Below, piece by piece: positions 28,172 through 37,816 of a stretch of DNA of 64,000 nucleotides. The notes beneath the pieces are model-generated. The model saw nothing but the letters and a program-made list of their open reading frames with translations. It was not told the origin of the DNA and ran no database searches. The stretch lies in assembly GCF_005938085.1 (NCBI RefSeq), contig NZ_SMZK01000001.1, positions 310,001 through 374,000 on the forward strand. Reading direction: 5' to 3'. This DNA is from Haloterrigena sp. H1 (GTDB taxonomy: Archaea; Halobacteriota; Halobacteria; Halobacteriales; Natrialbaceae). Both the position numbers and the translations under genes were made by a program. Every line of letters starts with the position of its first letter. The first letter of the stretch is position 1.

Positions 28172-29119
28172 GTGGCTAACGAGGACGACGACTGGTTCGA
28201 CCGCGCACTCGAGGCAAAAGACGGCGCCGGTTCACCCACGGCCGACGAGCGGGACGACGGCGACGACCAACCCCTGTTCGAGGACGACTTCGACGCGGCG
28301 TTACAGGATGTCGAGGAGGGAACCGACGACAGTAACAACTCCGAGGGACCGGCGGGCTTCGACGACCTCGATTTCGTTCTGGGTAGCGACGAACCCGACT
28401 TCGACGCGGAACCCGATTCGGACCTGCCCCGACTCGACCTCGGTATCGATGGGCTCGACCGGATGATTCAGGGTGGCGTTCCCGAACGCTCGCTGATCGT
28501 CGTCGTGGGCGGTGCCGGCACCGGCAAGACCACCTTCGGACTGCAGTTTCTCCACCACGGCCTCGCGGCCGGCGAGCGCGCGGTCTTCATTACACTCGAG
28601 GAGAGCCGCGACCGAGTCATCAACAGCGCGACAGAGAAAGGATACGCGTTCGACGAGTACGTCGCCGACGGCCAACTCGCGGTCGTCGATGTCGACCCGA
28701 TCGAAATGGCTAACAGTCTGGCGTCGATCCGTAACGAACTGCCGGCACTCGTCGAGGAGTTCGGCGCCTCTCGGCTCGTGTTGGATTCGGTCTCCCTGCT
28801 CGAGATGATGTACGAGGATCGGGCGAAACGACGCAACGAAATCTACGACTTCGCTCGCAGTCTGAAAGAGGCAGGTGTCACCGCGTTGTTGACCAGCGAA
28901 GCCGCGGAGGCGACGGCCTATGCCTCGCGGTATGGCATCGTCGAATATCTCACCGATGCCGTCATCGTCCTGCAGTACGTCCGGCCGGATGACTTCCGCG
29001 AGACCAGACTGGCAGTCGAGATCCAGAAAATCCGCGATGCGAACCACTCTCGAGAGAAAAAGCCCTACGAGATTACCCCCGACGGCATCTCGGTCCACCA
29101 GCAGGCGAACCTGTTTTAA
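28172..29119 (+). CDS. KaiC/RAD55-family RecA-like ATPase
   Basis: The GTG start at 28172 gives 315 residues. Residues 1-85 are an acidic, probably disordered region. The RecA-like core then carries Walker A GGAGTGKTTFG (about residues 113-123). The Glu-bearing ITLEESRDR and the Walker B-like strand ASRLVLDSVSLLEM follow, with LTSEAAEATAYASRYGIVEYLTDAVIVLQY as sensor region. It is a single-domain KaiC-like protein, commonly annotated RAD55 or circadian-clock-like in haloarchaea. The role may be signalling or DNA-associated, and nothing adjacent identifies it. Confidence 0.87.
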   Translation: MANEDDDWFDRALEAKDGAGSPTADERDDGDDQPLFEDDFDAALQDVEEGTDDSNNSEGPAGFDDLDFVLGSDEPDFDAEPDSDLPRLDLGIDGLDRMIQGGVPERSLIVVVGGAGTGKTTFGLQFLHHGLAAGERAVFITLEESRDRVINSATEKGYAFDEYVADGQLAVVDVDPIEMANSLASIRNELPALVEEFGASRLVLDSVSLLEMMYEDRAKRRNEIYDFARSLKEAGVTALLTSEAAEATAYASRYGIVEYLTDAVIVLQYVRPDDFRETRLAVEIQKIRDANHSREKKPYEITPDGISVHQQANLF

Positions 29120-29229
29120 CATCAGTTTTCAGGGCAGTGGACTGTTACAGCGACGGCCGATCCGGTAACAGCGAGTTAGGACACCGTTGGTTGTCCATAC
29201 TTTTGCGGGTACGACTGTCATACACCTGC

Positions 29230-29469
29230 ATGGCCCAACGGACGACCACTGACGAAACACTGCCGCGAGACGAATTCGCCGCCTACCTTCGAGAACTCGC
29301 GACGGAGTTCGAACGGGGTGACGAGCAAATTACGGTCCCGGTCGGGAACAAGAACGTCGCGCTGACGCCGCCGGAGACGATCAACGTGTCAGTCGAAGTG
29401 GTCGAGCGGTCGTCGATGCTTCGAGGGGAACGCGAGACGGTCGATATCGAACTGAGCTGGAAACCATAA
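29230..29469 (+). CDS. Amphi-Trp domain protein
   Basis: A 79-residue protein with one amphi-Trp domain. An N-terminal helix (LPRDEFAAYLRELATEFERGD) is followed by beta strands and the terminal IELSWKP, whose tryptophan names the family. Function unknown; the domain is common in archaea and some bacteria. The stop is one base before the next ATG, so the two genes are translationally linked. An unrelated ATPase gene lies 110 bp upstream. Confidence 0.87.
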   Translation: MAQRTTTDETLPRDEFAAYLRELATEFERGDEQITVPVGNKNVALTPPETINVSVEVVERSSMLRGERETVDIELSWKP

Positions 29470-29470
29470 C

Positions 29471-29833
29471 ATGGCTGCCGCAGACTCCATCCTGATCTTC
29501 GCCTTGAGTCTGCTCGTCGGGACGGTCGGTATCCTCGCGGGCGTGCGACTGGTCCTGGATCGAGACGCTGGCTTCGCGAACGCGGCAGTGACCGCGCTGA
29601 TCGGCGCGATCGCGTGGGCGATCACGAGCTTCTTCGTCGGCTGGGTCCCGATCTTGGGTGTGCTGTTGATGCTGGTCGTCTGGGTCGGTGTGATCAACTG
29701 GCGCTATCCCGGCGGCTGGGGTGCTGCCGTCGCGATCGGTTTCGTCGCCTGGATCGTCGCCGTCGGGATCGTCTACGCGTTCGCGGCGATCGGCTTCGTC
29801 ACGCCTGACGCGCTCGGGATTCCGGGGGTTTAA
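29471..29833 (+). CDS. Four-helix membrane protein linked to amphi-Trp gene
   Basis: A 120-residue, almost wholly hydrophobic protein with about four transmembrane helices. Conserved-looking features are the Trp-rich third helix and GWVPILG in the loop. It starts one base after the amphi-Trp stop, so they form an operon, suggesting the soluble domain works at the membrane with this protein. No family motif recognised. Confidence 0.75.
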   Translation: MAAADSILIFALSLLVGTVGILAGVRLVLDRDAGFANAAVTALIGAIAWAITSFFVGWVPILGVLLMLVVWVGVINWRYPGGWGAAVAIGFVAWIVAVGIVYAFAAIGFVTPDALGIPGV

Positions 29834-29946
29834 GCCTGTCGTGAGAGTCCGACAGGTATCCGGTGGTCTGTGCCCAGCCGTTCCCACCGCCGAAGAGGGA
29901 GGGAAACCCCTTTTTCCGTCGGCGCGAGAGGACAGCCTAGACACCG

Positions 29947-30381
29947 ATGTACGAGACGATTCTGTTCCCGACTGACGGCAGCGAACACGCGGCGACCGTC
30001 GCAGACCACGCGATCGACATCGCAGCCACGCGAGACGCCTCCTTGCACATTCTCTCGGTCGTCGACGACCGCGCGTTTCTCGTCCTCGACGACGATCGCG
30101 TCGAACGCGTCCGCGAAGACCTCGCCGCGACCGCCCGTGAAGCGATCGACGCCGCCGTCACGCGGGCCGCCGAGTACGACCTCGAGACGGAGACGGCGGT
30201 CGAAACGGGGAATCCGGCCGAGTGTATCGTCGACTACGCCGCGGACGTCGATGCCGACCTGATCGTCATGGGAACCAGCGGCGACGAGTACGAACGCAAC
30301 GTCGTCGGCAGCGTTTCACAGCGGGTCGTCCGCGAAGCGCCCGTTCCCGTCACCACTGTCGGCCCTGACGTCGAGGACTGA
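29947..30381 (+). CDS. Universal stress protein (UspA family)
   Basis: A 144-residue single UspA domain. It begins YETILFPTDGSEHAATVADHAI (nucleotide-binding Asp) and ends with the ATP-binding GTSGDEYERNVVGSVSQRVVREAPVPVTTV. The G-2x-G-9x-G(S/T) pattern suggests an ATP-binding type. Haloarchaeal genomes carry dozens of these. The gene is separate from the membrane operon upstream, with TTTTTCC-type AT sequence before it. Confidence 0.93.
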   Translation: MYETILFPTDGSEHAATVADHAIDIAATRDASLHILSVVDDRAFLVLDDDRVERVREDLAATAREAIDAAVTRAAEYDLETETAVETGNPAECIVDYAADVDADLIVMGTSGDEYERNVVGSVSQRVVREAPVPVTTVGPDVED

Positions 30382-30444
30382 TTCGGGCTCCGGTCGAGAC
30401 AGTACACACAGTTTGATGTGTCTCCTGTCGCTACTGACGGAGAC

Positions 30445-31968
30445 ATGCGTCGATCGCTCGTGATCGCGGCTGTGTTGTGCGTCCTCGCGTTCATGCTGGT
30501 CGGTGGACCATCGATGATCCTGTCGCTGTCGACCGACCAGCAGCCCTCGGCGGCGTCGACCCCCTCTGAACCGAAATCGGACGCTCCAGCTGTCGTCACG
30601 TTCAACGACTCCGAGAGCGGCTTCTGGGAGTATCTCAGCCCGCGAAAGGGGTTCCAAAAGCGCAGCCCGATCAACGTCATCGTCCGCGGTGATGTCGCTG
30701 ACGTCGAGCGAGTGCTGGTCGAAGCCAGCGACGGCGACTGGTCCGAAATCAACGAGTCCGAGGTAGCGGTCTCGGAGACCTACGCGCTCGTCGGCCGAAA
30801 CAGTTCCTCCAACGAGACACAGCCACCGCTCGAGTCCTCGCCGAACGGATCGCTGGCCACCACCTCTCCTGATTCGGAACTCACGGCGTCGAACGACTCG
30901 GCTACCAACACATCGAACGACTCGGCGGCCAACGTGACCGCCGATAACGCGACGTCAGACCAGGCCTGGAGCCGTCTCCCCGAGTTCAATTGGGGCGAAG
31001 CCGACGGCGGGACCCGCTACGCCTACATCGAACCCGGTCCAAACGAGAGCGGCTACTGGACGACCGAGACGCGCCAACTCGAGGACGGCGACTACTACGG
31101 CCAGCGCTACCACATCCGGCTCTACGAGAGTCCCAACGAGGACGACGACTGGGTCGCCATGCAGACCCACTCCGAACATTTCGACTGGTTTACGCTTCGC
31201 CACCGCGTCCACGGCTCACAGGACGCCCAGCGCAAAGTCGAGTCCAACTTCATGGACCATCCACAGATCGACCCCAAAGACGACGTACAGCGCATCTATC
31301 TCGGGAATAGCAACTCCTCCGACGCGGACGGCTGGGCGACGGTGGTCGAACTCGCTGGACTGCTCGTCGTACCCACGCTGGTCGGCATCCGGGCCCGCAC
31401 GCGTGGCTCCCACGGCGCTGCTGATGCCGATCCCGTTACCGACCGGCTCGGCCAGCGGACAGCCGACACCATCGACGACCACCTGACCGAGGACGATCGC
31501 CGCCGCCTCGCGACCGCGTTCGCCCGCCTCGAGGGCGGTCACTTCGCGCTCGCGTTTGCCATCATCGCCCTGTTGCTCGGCGTGCGCGCGGGCGGCATCG
31601 TCCTCGAGCACCGCGCGGCGTTTCTCACGCCCCATCAGATCGCCGCAGTGCTCTATCCGGTGATCGGTGTCGGACTCCCGACAGCAACCTACCTGATCGC
31701 ACGCGGGCTGACGCGCCGACTCGACGCCGCCATCGTCGCCGCGGGTTCGCTCGCGGTCGCGATCTGGCTCGACTACGGTATGCTCGGCGTGGATACGCTG
31801 CCGCTCGAGGTCGTCGTCCAGCGGATGCTCGTGGTCGTCGCGCTCGGCCTGATCGCCGGCGGGGCGGCAAAACGTGCGGCGCGAACCGCGAAGGTCAACG
31901 ACATGCTGCTGGTCGGGGCCGCGATGTGGATTCTCGTGCTAGTCGGCACGCTGTCGGGTCATTTTTGA
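30445..31968 (+). CDS. Large membrane-anchored protein of unknown function
   Basis: The ATG at 30445 is chosen, since it places a hydrophobic signal-anchor ([21 protein letters not shown]) at the N terminus; a GTG nine codons earlier is possible. The 507-residue product has a long extracellular region (about residues 30-300). This includes an Asn/Ser/Thr-rich stretch with many N-glycosylation sequons (residues about 125-180). Five to six helices follow in the C-terminal 150 residues. No domain is recognised. It could be a surface sensor or assembly factor; that is inference. Confidence 0.7.
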   Translation: MRRSLVIAAVLCVLAFMLVGGPSMILSLSTDQQPSAASTPSEPKSDAPAVVTFNDSESGFWEYLSPRKGFQKRSPINVIVRGDVADVERVLVEASDGDWSEINESEVAVSETYALVGRNSSSNETQPPLESSPNGSLATTSPDSELTASNDSATNTSNDSAANVTADNATSDQAWSRLPEFNWGEADGGTRYAYIEPGPNESGYWTTETRQLEDGDYYGQRYHIRLYESPNEDDDWVAMQTHSEHFDWFTLRHRVHGSQDAQRKVESNFMDHPQIDPKDDVQRIYLGNSNSSDADGWATVVELAGLLVVPTLVGIRARTRGSHGAADADPVTDRLGQRTADTIDDHLTEDDRRRLATAFARLEGGHFALAFAIIALLLGVRAGGIVLEHRAAFLTPHQIAAVLYPVIGVGLPTATYLIARGLTRRLDAAIVAAGSLAVAIWLDYGMLGVDTLPLEVVVQRMLVVVALGLIAGGAAKRAARTAKVNDMLLVGAAMWILVLVGTLSGHF

Positions 31969-32042
31969 CCAACCAGTGGTATCGATCCCTCGGCGAAATG
32001 GACAATCACCGCCCCGTGAGAACGGTATCCCATCGTGGCGAG

Positions 32043-32052
32043 CCCTTAAGTT
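32043..32052 (+). promoter_or_regulatory. TATA box of tfb
   Basis: CCCTTAAGTT lies about 30 bp upstream of the tfb ATG, the position expected for a TATA box with a short or no leader. Confidence 0.4.
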
Positions 32053-32077
32053 CTTGCGCCGTCGTTCTCTACATGAA

Positions 32078-33043
32078 ATGGCAAGCCCACCCCGCCAGCG
32101 CGAACGAGTTTCTGGATCGACGGAACAAACGCAGGAAACGGAGGCTGAGCGGGTGTGTGACGAGTGTGAGAGCGGAACGCTCGTCAAAAGCGAGGATCAG
32201 GGCGAACTCGTCTGCGACCAGTGTGGTCTGATCGTCGAAGGGTCCAACATCGACCACGGACCGGAGTGGCGGGCGTTCAACCACTCCGAACGGCAGAACA
32301 AGTCCCGGGTGGGCGCGCCGACGACCCAGACGATGCACGACAAGGGGCTGACGACCTCGATCGACTGGAAGAACCAGGACGCCTACGGCCGGTCGCTTTC
32401 TTCGGACAAACGCAACCAGATGCGCCGCCTGCGCAAGTGGCAAGAGCGCATCCGCACCAAAGACGCCGGCGAGCGCAACCTGCAGTTCGCGCTCTCCGAA
32501 ACCGATCGAATGGCCTCCTCGCTTGGCATCCCCCGCTCGGTGCGTGAGGTCGCCTGTGTGATGTACCGACGCGCACTCGACGAAGACCTCATCCGCGGGC
32601 GCTCGATCGAAGGCGTCGCGACCAGCACCCTCTATGCCGCCTGCCGGATGGAAGGCATCCCCCGCTCGCTCGAGGAAGTCGCCGGCGTCTCCCGCGTCGA
32701 GCGCAAGGAGATCGGTCGCACCTATCGGTACGTGGCCCAGGAACTCGGCCTCGAGATGGAGCCGGTCAATCCCAAAAAGTACGTGCCCCGGTTTTGCTCG
32801 GAGCTCGAACTCTCCGAAGAGGTCCAGGCGAAAGCCAACGAGATCATCGACACGACGACCGAGAAGGGGCTACTCTCGGGCAAGTCACCGACGGGATATG
32901 CCGCAGCCGCGATCTACGCTGCCTCACTGCTCTGTAACGAAAAGAAGACCCAGCGGGAGGTCTCGGACGTCGCGCAGGTGACCGAAGTGACGATCCGCAA
33001 CCGGTATCAGGAGCAGATCGAAGCGATGGGGATTCACGAGTAA
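32078..33043 (+). CDS. tfb: Transcription initiation factor IIB (TFB)
   Basis: The ATG at 32078 gives 321 residues. The N-terminal zinc ribbon has Cys27/Cys30 and Cys45/Cys48 (CDEC, CDQCG), followed by the B-reader/linker. Two cyclin-like repeats follow, recognisable in [32 protein letters not shown] and [36 protein letters not shown] bridges TBP-DNA and RNA polymerase. Haloarchaea encode several paralogues, and this cannot be assigned to one. The promoter has CCTTAAG about 30 bp upstream, so the mRNA is nearly leaderless. Confidence 0.95.
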   Translation: MASPPRQRERVSGSTEQTQETEAERVCDECESGTLVKSEDQGELVCDQCGLIVEGSNIDHGPEWRAFNHSERQNKSRVGAPTTQTMHDKGLTTSIDWKNQDAYGRSLSSDKRNQMRRLRKWQERIRTKDAGERNLQFALSETDRMASSLGIPRSVREVACVMYRRALDEDLIRGRSIEGVATSTLYAACRMEGIPRSLEEVAGVSRVERKEIGRTYRYVAQELGLEMEPVNPKKYVPRFCSELELSEEVQAKANEIIDTTTEKGLLSGKSPTGYAAAAIYAASLLCNEKKTQREVSDVAQVTEVTIRNRYQEQIEAMGIHE

Positions 33044-33136
33044 GCGATCGTCAGGGCTCGAACCACGACGTTGAACTTCTTGCTATTCTTGATCGTTGTA
33101 GAGTCGCGACACTCATCCGGAGGTATCCGCGAGAAA

Positions 33137-33207
33137 TGCGCCGACCGGGAATTGAACCCGGGCCGCGAGCTTGGGAAGCTCGAGTCCTACCACTGGACCA
33201 TCGGCGC
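33137..33207 (-). tRNA. tRNA-Gly (CCC anticodon)
   Basis: A 71-nt minus-strand cloverleaf starts GCGCCGA and ends TCGGCGC plus discriminator A. The anticodon loop is TTCCCAA (CCC) and the T-loop GGTTCAATTCC. No intron. Confidence 0.94.
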
Positions 33208-33342
33208 CCACTTACTTCGCCCGAATGTATCGCCCGGTCACACTTCAACGTAGCGCTCCAGAGCAGTTCCCGAAACCGACCGCTCGGTCACTTTTTCCCG
33301 AAGAGGGGTGCCTATTAGGTCACGCCGCCCCTAGCCTGTTAC

Positions 33343-34137
33343 ATGATCGACCTTCGCTTTTCGGAGGCGGAACTCGAGCAGCATCGCGACCACATCACGG
33401 CGTTCATTCGGGAACAGGTCGACGCCGCGGGAGCTGACGGCGTCGTCCTCGGCTTTTCGGGTGGGATCGACAGCACACTGACCGGCCATCTCGCCGTCGA
33501 AGCGCTTGGGGCCGAGCACGTCCACGGGCTCGTGTTGCCGGCACACGTCAGCAGCGAGGAGCACATGAGCGACGCCGAGCGGGTCACACAGGAACTCGAG
33601 ATTACCTACGACGTGATCGAAATCGAGCCGATCGTCGATTCGTTGCTGTCTGTCTACCCAGAAGCCGAGGGTGACCACGAAGCCGTCGGCAATGCCCGTG
33701 CCCGTGTTCGAGCAGTTCTTAATTATCTCGTCGCCAACCACGAGAGTCGGCTGGTGTTGGGCACTGGCAACCGTAGCGAAGCAGCCGTCGGCTACTTCAC
33801 CAAATACGGCGACGGCGCAGTCGACTGTCACCCGATCGGCAACCTCTACAAGGCACAGGTTCGCCAGCTCGCTCGCCACGTCGGCGTTCCCGAGGACCTA
33901 GCCGAAAAGACCGCGACCGCCGAGCTGTGGGCTGACCAGACCGATGAGGACGAATTGGGGATCAGCTACGAAACGCTCGACTCGATTCTGGCTGCCCATA
34001 TCGACGGCCCACTCTCCGTGGCTGCGACCTGCCGGCTGCTCGAGGTCGACGCGGAGACGGTCGAGCGGGTCCGCGGGATGTACGAAAGCAGTGCGCACAA
34101 GCGCAACGCGCCGACGGCCCCGGAGCCACTCGCGTAA
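33343..34137 (+). CDS. nadE: NH3-dependent NAD+ synthetase
   Basis: This 264-residue protein amidates deamido-NAD+ to NAD+ with ATP and ammonia. The ATP-pyrophosphatase loop is GFSGGIDST (about residues 38-46). Deamido-NAD-binding segments include GTGNRSEAAVGYFTKYGDGAVD and PIGNLYKAQVRQLARHVGVP. There is no glutaminase domain, so free ammonia is the donor. A TATA-like CCTATTAGG about 30 bp before the ATG suggests its own promoter. Confidence 0.95.
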   Translation: MIDLRFSEAELEQHRDHITAFIREQVDAAGADGVVLGFSGGIDSTLTGHLAVEALGAEHVHGLVLPAHVSSEEHMSDAERVTQELEITYDVIEIEPIVDSLLSVYPEAEGDHEAVGNARARVRAVLNYLVANHESRLVLGTGNRSEAAVGYFTKYGDGAVDCHPIGNLYKAQVRQLARHVGVPEDLAEKTATAELWADQTDEDELGISYETLDSILAAHIDGPLSVAATCRLLEVDAETVERVRGMYESSAHKRNAPTAPEPLA

Positions 34138-34228
34138 CGTCAATCCGGCCGGTCCTGTCTCTCAGTGGCACGTTCCCTTCTCGTCACCGAGGTCGCTGTG
34201 CGAGTGAGGGACTCGGCTCAAAGAGTTT

Positions 34229-34933
34229 CTACTTGAGGACGGCGTCGATGTCGTCGGCGTGGGAAGCGATGAGGTCTGCGAAGGCCGCGGCCTCGCGTCG
34301 CTCCTGCGTCGCTCGCTCGCTGTCGTCACGGAGCCGTCGTTTCAGGACTGGCAGTGTGTCGGTGGCGTTTGCCGCGATCTCCTCGGCGACCGCTCGGGGC
34401 TCGTCTTCGATGCGTGAGATGAGTCCCATCCGTAGCGCTTCTTCGGCGCCGACCGACCGGCCGGAGAGCGCGAACTCGAGGGCGTCGCCCTCGCCCATGA
34501 CGCGGGGGAGCCGGACGGTGCCGCCCCAGGCACCGAACAGACCGAAGCTGACTCCCGGCTCCCCGTAGGTGGAGTCGGTCGTCCCGACACGGACGTCGCA
34601 GGCTACCGCGAGTTCGAGCCCGCCACCGCGTGCGGGCCCGTCGATTCCCGCGACGACGATCGCCGGCGAGTCTTCGATCGTCCGGGCGACGCGCTGGCCC
34701 AGTCGTGCGAAGTCGGCTGCACGGTCGCGGTCCCCCTCGAGGGCCCCGACCGCGTTCAGATCCGCCCCTGCGCAGAACGCCGGGCCGCGGCCACGAAGGT
34801 AGACGACCGGCTCGTCGGCGTCGTCGATCGCCGCCTCGAGTGCAGTGAGTCCGTCGACGGTGAGGGCGTTGCGCGCTTCGGGGCGGTCGAGTGTGATCGT
34901 CCGAATCGATCCGTTCGTGTCAACGTCGATCAT
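34229..34933 (-). CDS. Enoyl-CoA hydratase/isomerase family protein
   Basis: A 234-residue crotonase-fold protein. The acyl-CoA oxyanion hole is formed by residues in AFCAGADLNA and DGPARGGGLELAVACD; the acidic residue at YGEPGVSFGL fits the hydratase/isomerase position. It is short, without the C-terminal extension of typical hydratases. It probably acts in short-chain acyl-CoA turnover. It is convergent with nadE and shares no operon. Confidence 0.88.
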   Translation of the reverse strand: MIDVDTNGSIRTITLDRPEARNALTVDGLTALEAAIDDADEPVVYLRGRGPAFCAGADLNAVGALEGDRDRAADFARLGQRVARTIEDSPAIVVAGIDGPARGGGLELAVACDVRVGTTDSTYGEPGVSFGLFGAWGGTVRLPRVMGEGDALEFALSGRSVGAEEALRMGLISRIEDEPRAVAEEIAANATDTLPVLKRRLRDDSERATQERREAAAFADLIASHADDIDAVLK

Positions 34934-34993
34934 AGTTGCAGTCGATCAGGCGTTTCCAAAGGTCTTTGCCTACTCCGTCGTAACCCCCCGCTA

Positions 34994-35761
34994 ATGGAGA
35001 AGGCCGACAGCTGTCGGCGTGCCGCCGTCGAGGCCGTCGCGGACGTCGAACCACCACGATTGTACGAGTACATCGAATCCGTCCTCGACCGGGCATCGAT
35101 GGTTCCCGCCGCACTGACGCTCGAGAGCGCCGCGGCGATGGCCCCCGAGGGCCACGTCCTTGCAGACCAGGATGGCCGACACTGCGATGACGAGTCCGAG
35201 ACCGACCGAGACCGAACCTTGACCTCGGAGTCGCCCTCCGAGCGCATCGTCACCCATGCTGCTGGCGTCCAGCTCATCTACGAAGGGCTGCGATTGACGC
35301 GATCGCTGGCCCACGACGAACCCTGGACGGTGACCGACGATGACGCCGATGAGGGCGATCTCGCGATCCTCGCGGCCGATATCCTCGTCGCCCGTGGCTT
35401 CTACCTGCTTGCTCGCACCGACGCCGCTGGCAAAGCCGTCCGCACGGTCCAGTCGTTCGGCCGCGACCAGACGCGCCGTGGCGAACTCGACGCCGGAACA
35501 GCGGCCGACGGCACCGATCCCGACTCGCTCGACGCCAACCTCGAGCATGACGTGCTCGAACTGGCCGTTCGTGCCGGGGCGGTCGCCGTCGACGAAACAC
35601 CTTCACCTCAGTTGCTCGACGTCGCTGCGGATCTCGCTGCCGCTGCCGGCACCTCGTTTCCGCCGGTCACGGAGTGTCTGACCGACCTCGAAGCGAAGGT
35701 TCGCGAGCAGTCGCTCGAGGATTCGACTACTGATCGCGCAACGTCGGCAACCGATCCCTGA
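34994..35761 (+). CDS. DUF7114-like protein, possible polyprenyl-synthetase-like fold
   Basis: A 255-residue helical, acidic protein. Segments such as AAGVQLIYEGLRLTRSLA and ILAADILVARGFYLLARTDAAGKAVRTVQSFGRD resemble the helices of isoprenoid synthases. The DDxxD metal motifs are missing, so it is probably not a synthase. I associate it with a haloarchaeal family named DUF7114, with modest certainty. It starts 60 bp from the divergent enoyl-CoA hydratase gene. Confidence 0.68.
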   Translation: MEKADSCRRAAVEAVADVEPPRLYEYIESVLDRASMVPAALTLESAAAMAPEGHVLADQDGRHCDDESETDRDRTLTSESPSERIVTHAAGVQLIYEGLRLTRSLAHDEPWTVTDDDADEGDLAILAADILVARGFYLLARTDAAGKAVRTVQSFGRDQTRRGELDAGTAADGTDPDSLDANLEHDVLELAVRAGAVAVDETPSPQLLDVAADLAAAAGTSFPPVTECLTDLEAKVREQSLEDSTTDRATSATDP

Positions 35762-35945
35762 TCGCCGTTCTTGCGCCAGCCGAACCGAGTTCGTCATCGA
35801 TCGTGCACTGACACTGACGTGCGATTGCCGCTACAATGACGGGCAGTGACGACGATAGATCCTGCGAGGGCGATACGACATACCGACGCATAGTCCGTTC
35901 GAATCGAAACCCATAAAGACGGCTCCGAACAACGAAGAAGTACGC

Positions 35946-36017
35946 GCCTGGGTAGCTTAGCGGTAAAGCGCGTCCTTGGTAAGGACGAGAGCCCGGGTTC
36001 AAATCCCGGCCTAGGCT
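35946..36017 (+). tRNA. tRNA-Thr (GGU anticodon), integration target
   Basis: A 72-nt cloverleaf starts GCCTGGG and ends CCTAGGC with a G-T wobble at the fifth acceptor pair, discriminator T. The anticodon loop is TTGGTAA (GGT) and the T-loop GGTTCAAATCC. CCCATAAAG about 30 bp upstream is a likely promoter. Its 3' half is duplicated in decayed form at 40963-41008, marking the ends of the integrated element. Confidence 0.94.
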
Positions 36018-36018
36018 T
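36001..36018 (+). repeat. attL core within tRNA-Thr
   Basis: AATCCCGGCCTAGGCTT, the last part of the T-arm and acceptor stem, is repeated at about 40992-41008. This stretch is the minimal identical core of the duplication and probably contains the recombination site. Confidence 0.7.
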
Positions 36019-36862
36019 GCTCCTTCGTCGCAGACCGTAATTCCCATACAGCGCCGCTCCAGCATAGTTTTTACGGCTGTTTTCAGTAGAAAGGATACCC
36101 GTTTCAAGGGTGATTTTACCGGTGATCCGGCAGGGGAAAGGAAACCCGTGCGAGCAATCCCCTCGTTCCGGGTGGCGGTTTTCAAAAATGACCGTGAATC
36201 ACCGTCTCTGTTAGCACTCCAGAGATTATGCTAAATCTCAACAGACGTCTTATCCAATGAAGTGTTGGAGTGAAGGTCACCTATGCAAAGGCGGGAAGCC
36301 GACAGCTACGGTTTAGACAAATATGGACAGGGACGGTTGCTTTCTAACACATATCAAATCCGAAATGCTTATATTGCTGTAGATACATAGAATAGTGGGT
36401 CCCATCTGGACTGGTATTACCAGAGACAGTTGGGTTCTCGAGAGTAGTTCCTTCATTTGAAGTCAAGGACTGTATCCACTGGGTATGGTTCTCGCACCGC
36501 TGTCTGTGGGTGGTGAGCAAGATCGTATAGAGGCCAGAACAGGGAACACAACCTGCAAAGGCTATTGAAGTGCGATGGAAGCTCTTAGGACGTAGCCCGA
36601 AGACAAGTGCGGCTGAGGAAGGTGCCCCTATTATAGGGGGGAGAGTGCAATTTTACGAGAAGGGTCCTTTTGAAAGTCGAGAAGCGGCGCAGCATAGTCT
36701 TCTCCCTGAGATAGCCACTTCGTCAATGGAGATTAACCGTCTTACACACCTTCCCGTCTTTCCAGTGGAATCTCATTAGTATTCGACTCCCGTGTGGGAT
36801 TATCTGAAATAGACTCCAAGGGAAAGGTCTCCCTCAATAAAGGCAGGAAGGGGCAGAGCAGG
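36018..36862. other. Left end of element, mostly non-coding
   Basis: About 845 bp with no strong gene. A 69-codon frame (36570-36779, plus, GTG start) lacks features of a real protein, and most of it overlaps repeat units. The stretch contains CTTCCCGTCTTTCCAGTGG-like repeats in both orientations at 36286, 36672, 36750 and 36839. Confidence 0.5.
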
Positions 36863-37722
36863 TTATTCTCTTTCGACACTCGGTTTTTCTTGAATCAGAT
36901 ACCCCTCGTTTCGACAACGCCTTTCAAACTGTTTGATTGCAGTATCAACACTTTCAGTGTGAACCACTAAGGATAGTTCAGTTTCCTCACCAGTTTCCTC
37001 TTTTATTGCATTTGCACTAACTCGAAGGTTCGTATCACTACTTCGTTTACTATTCATATTTATACCTTCAGAATACGTGAGAGAATAAGCTAACAGGCCA
37101 AATATTCCAAAAACTGCTACAGCAAAGAACCATGTGACAGGACTCCTGTTATGTTTGTACGCATCCCAAGCTACTCCAAAGGTAGCACCTATCCAAAGGA
37201 GGCCGATAATCATAAAGATCGCACCAAAAGCGTTGGCCATGCTTAGAACCACCCTCGACCTTGGTTGAAATATACAGTGTTAACTTCCGTATCCATTACT
37301 ATCAAGAAATAAGTTATTTTTCTTCCCACATATCTATTTTCATCTGGCAGAACTACAACTGTTTGCTGTAATCAAAGAAAGGGCTGGAAGCATGAGCCTC
37401 GAGAATACATACAATATCTTATAGTAGGAATATAATATATCTGATGTATTGTATTCTCATAGGTAGTGGCCTTCTGATAGTCAGACTACAAGAGTACCGT
37501 TGGTTACCACTGTTGTACCACTTCCTGCCTTTGTAGTGGATATACCTCTTTCCAGTGTACTACTTAGAAGACACTATGATACTACTGTATAGCTACCTTC
37601 TCGCTCTTTACAGTGTTACCAATAGACTGTAGTAACAATGGAGATAACCAGTTCCAGTATACCTTCTAAGTGATAATGTTATACTTCGTAGAGGGGCCTT
37701 CTCGACTTTCTAGTGGTATACC
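36286..37722. repeat. Cluster of iteron-like repeats on both strands
   Basis: The shared core is CTTC(C/T)(C/T)G(C/A/T)CTTT followed by NNAGTGG(T)ATACC. Forward copies lie at 36750-36768, 37521-37546, 37596-37620 and 37697-37722. Reverse-complement copies lie at 36286-36298, 36672-36684 and 36839-36850. Weaker matches are near 37373, 37470 and 38220. Such spaced, mutually similar units are typical of replication-initiator or recombination-accessory binding sites, or of multiple regulator sites. Confidence 0.55.
36863..37240 (-). CDS. Small two-helix membrane protein of the element
   Basis: The start is placed at MANAFG (37240), four codons inside the longest frame. The 125-residue product has two hydrophobic helices (about residues 5-24 and 36-55). 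A soluble tail follows with IKEETGEETELSLVVHTESVDTAIKQFERRCRNEGYLIQEK, which could form a small alpha/beta domain. No family recognised. Codons are AT-richer than the chromosome, as in the other element genes. It may be a membrane accessory protein of the element. Confidence 0.55.
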   Translation of the reverse strand: MANAFGAIFMIIGLLWIGATFGVAWDAYKHNRSPVTWFFAVAVFGIFGLLAYSLTYSEGINMNSKRSSDTNLRVSANAIKEETGEETELSLVVHTESVDTAIKQFERRCRNEGYLIQEKPSVERE

Positions 37723-37816
37723 AGTTGATTGGTATCCCTCTATCCCTTTGTATTTCCCTTTCTCCCTTTGAGAGATTGAGAGATCACCGATTGAGGCCCA
37801 TATCAGAAATACCGGC
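37241..37816. other. Repeat-rich non-coding stretch in element
   Basis: No gene is seen. The strongest iteron-like copies (37521, 37596, 37697) lie here in a region of very low GC with frequent TATA and ACTAC motifs. This is the best candidate location for a replication or regulatory region. Confidence 0.5.

Noticed and set aside
36570..36779. 69-codon plus-strand frame near the left end of the element
   Set aside because: Overlaps repeat units and has weak composition; not listed as a gene.
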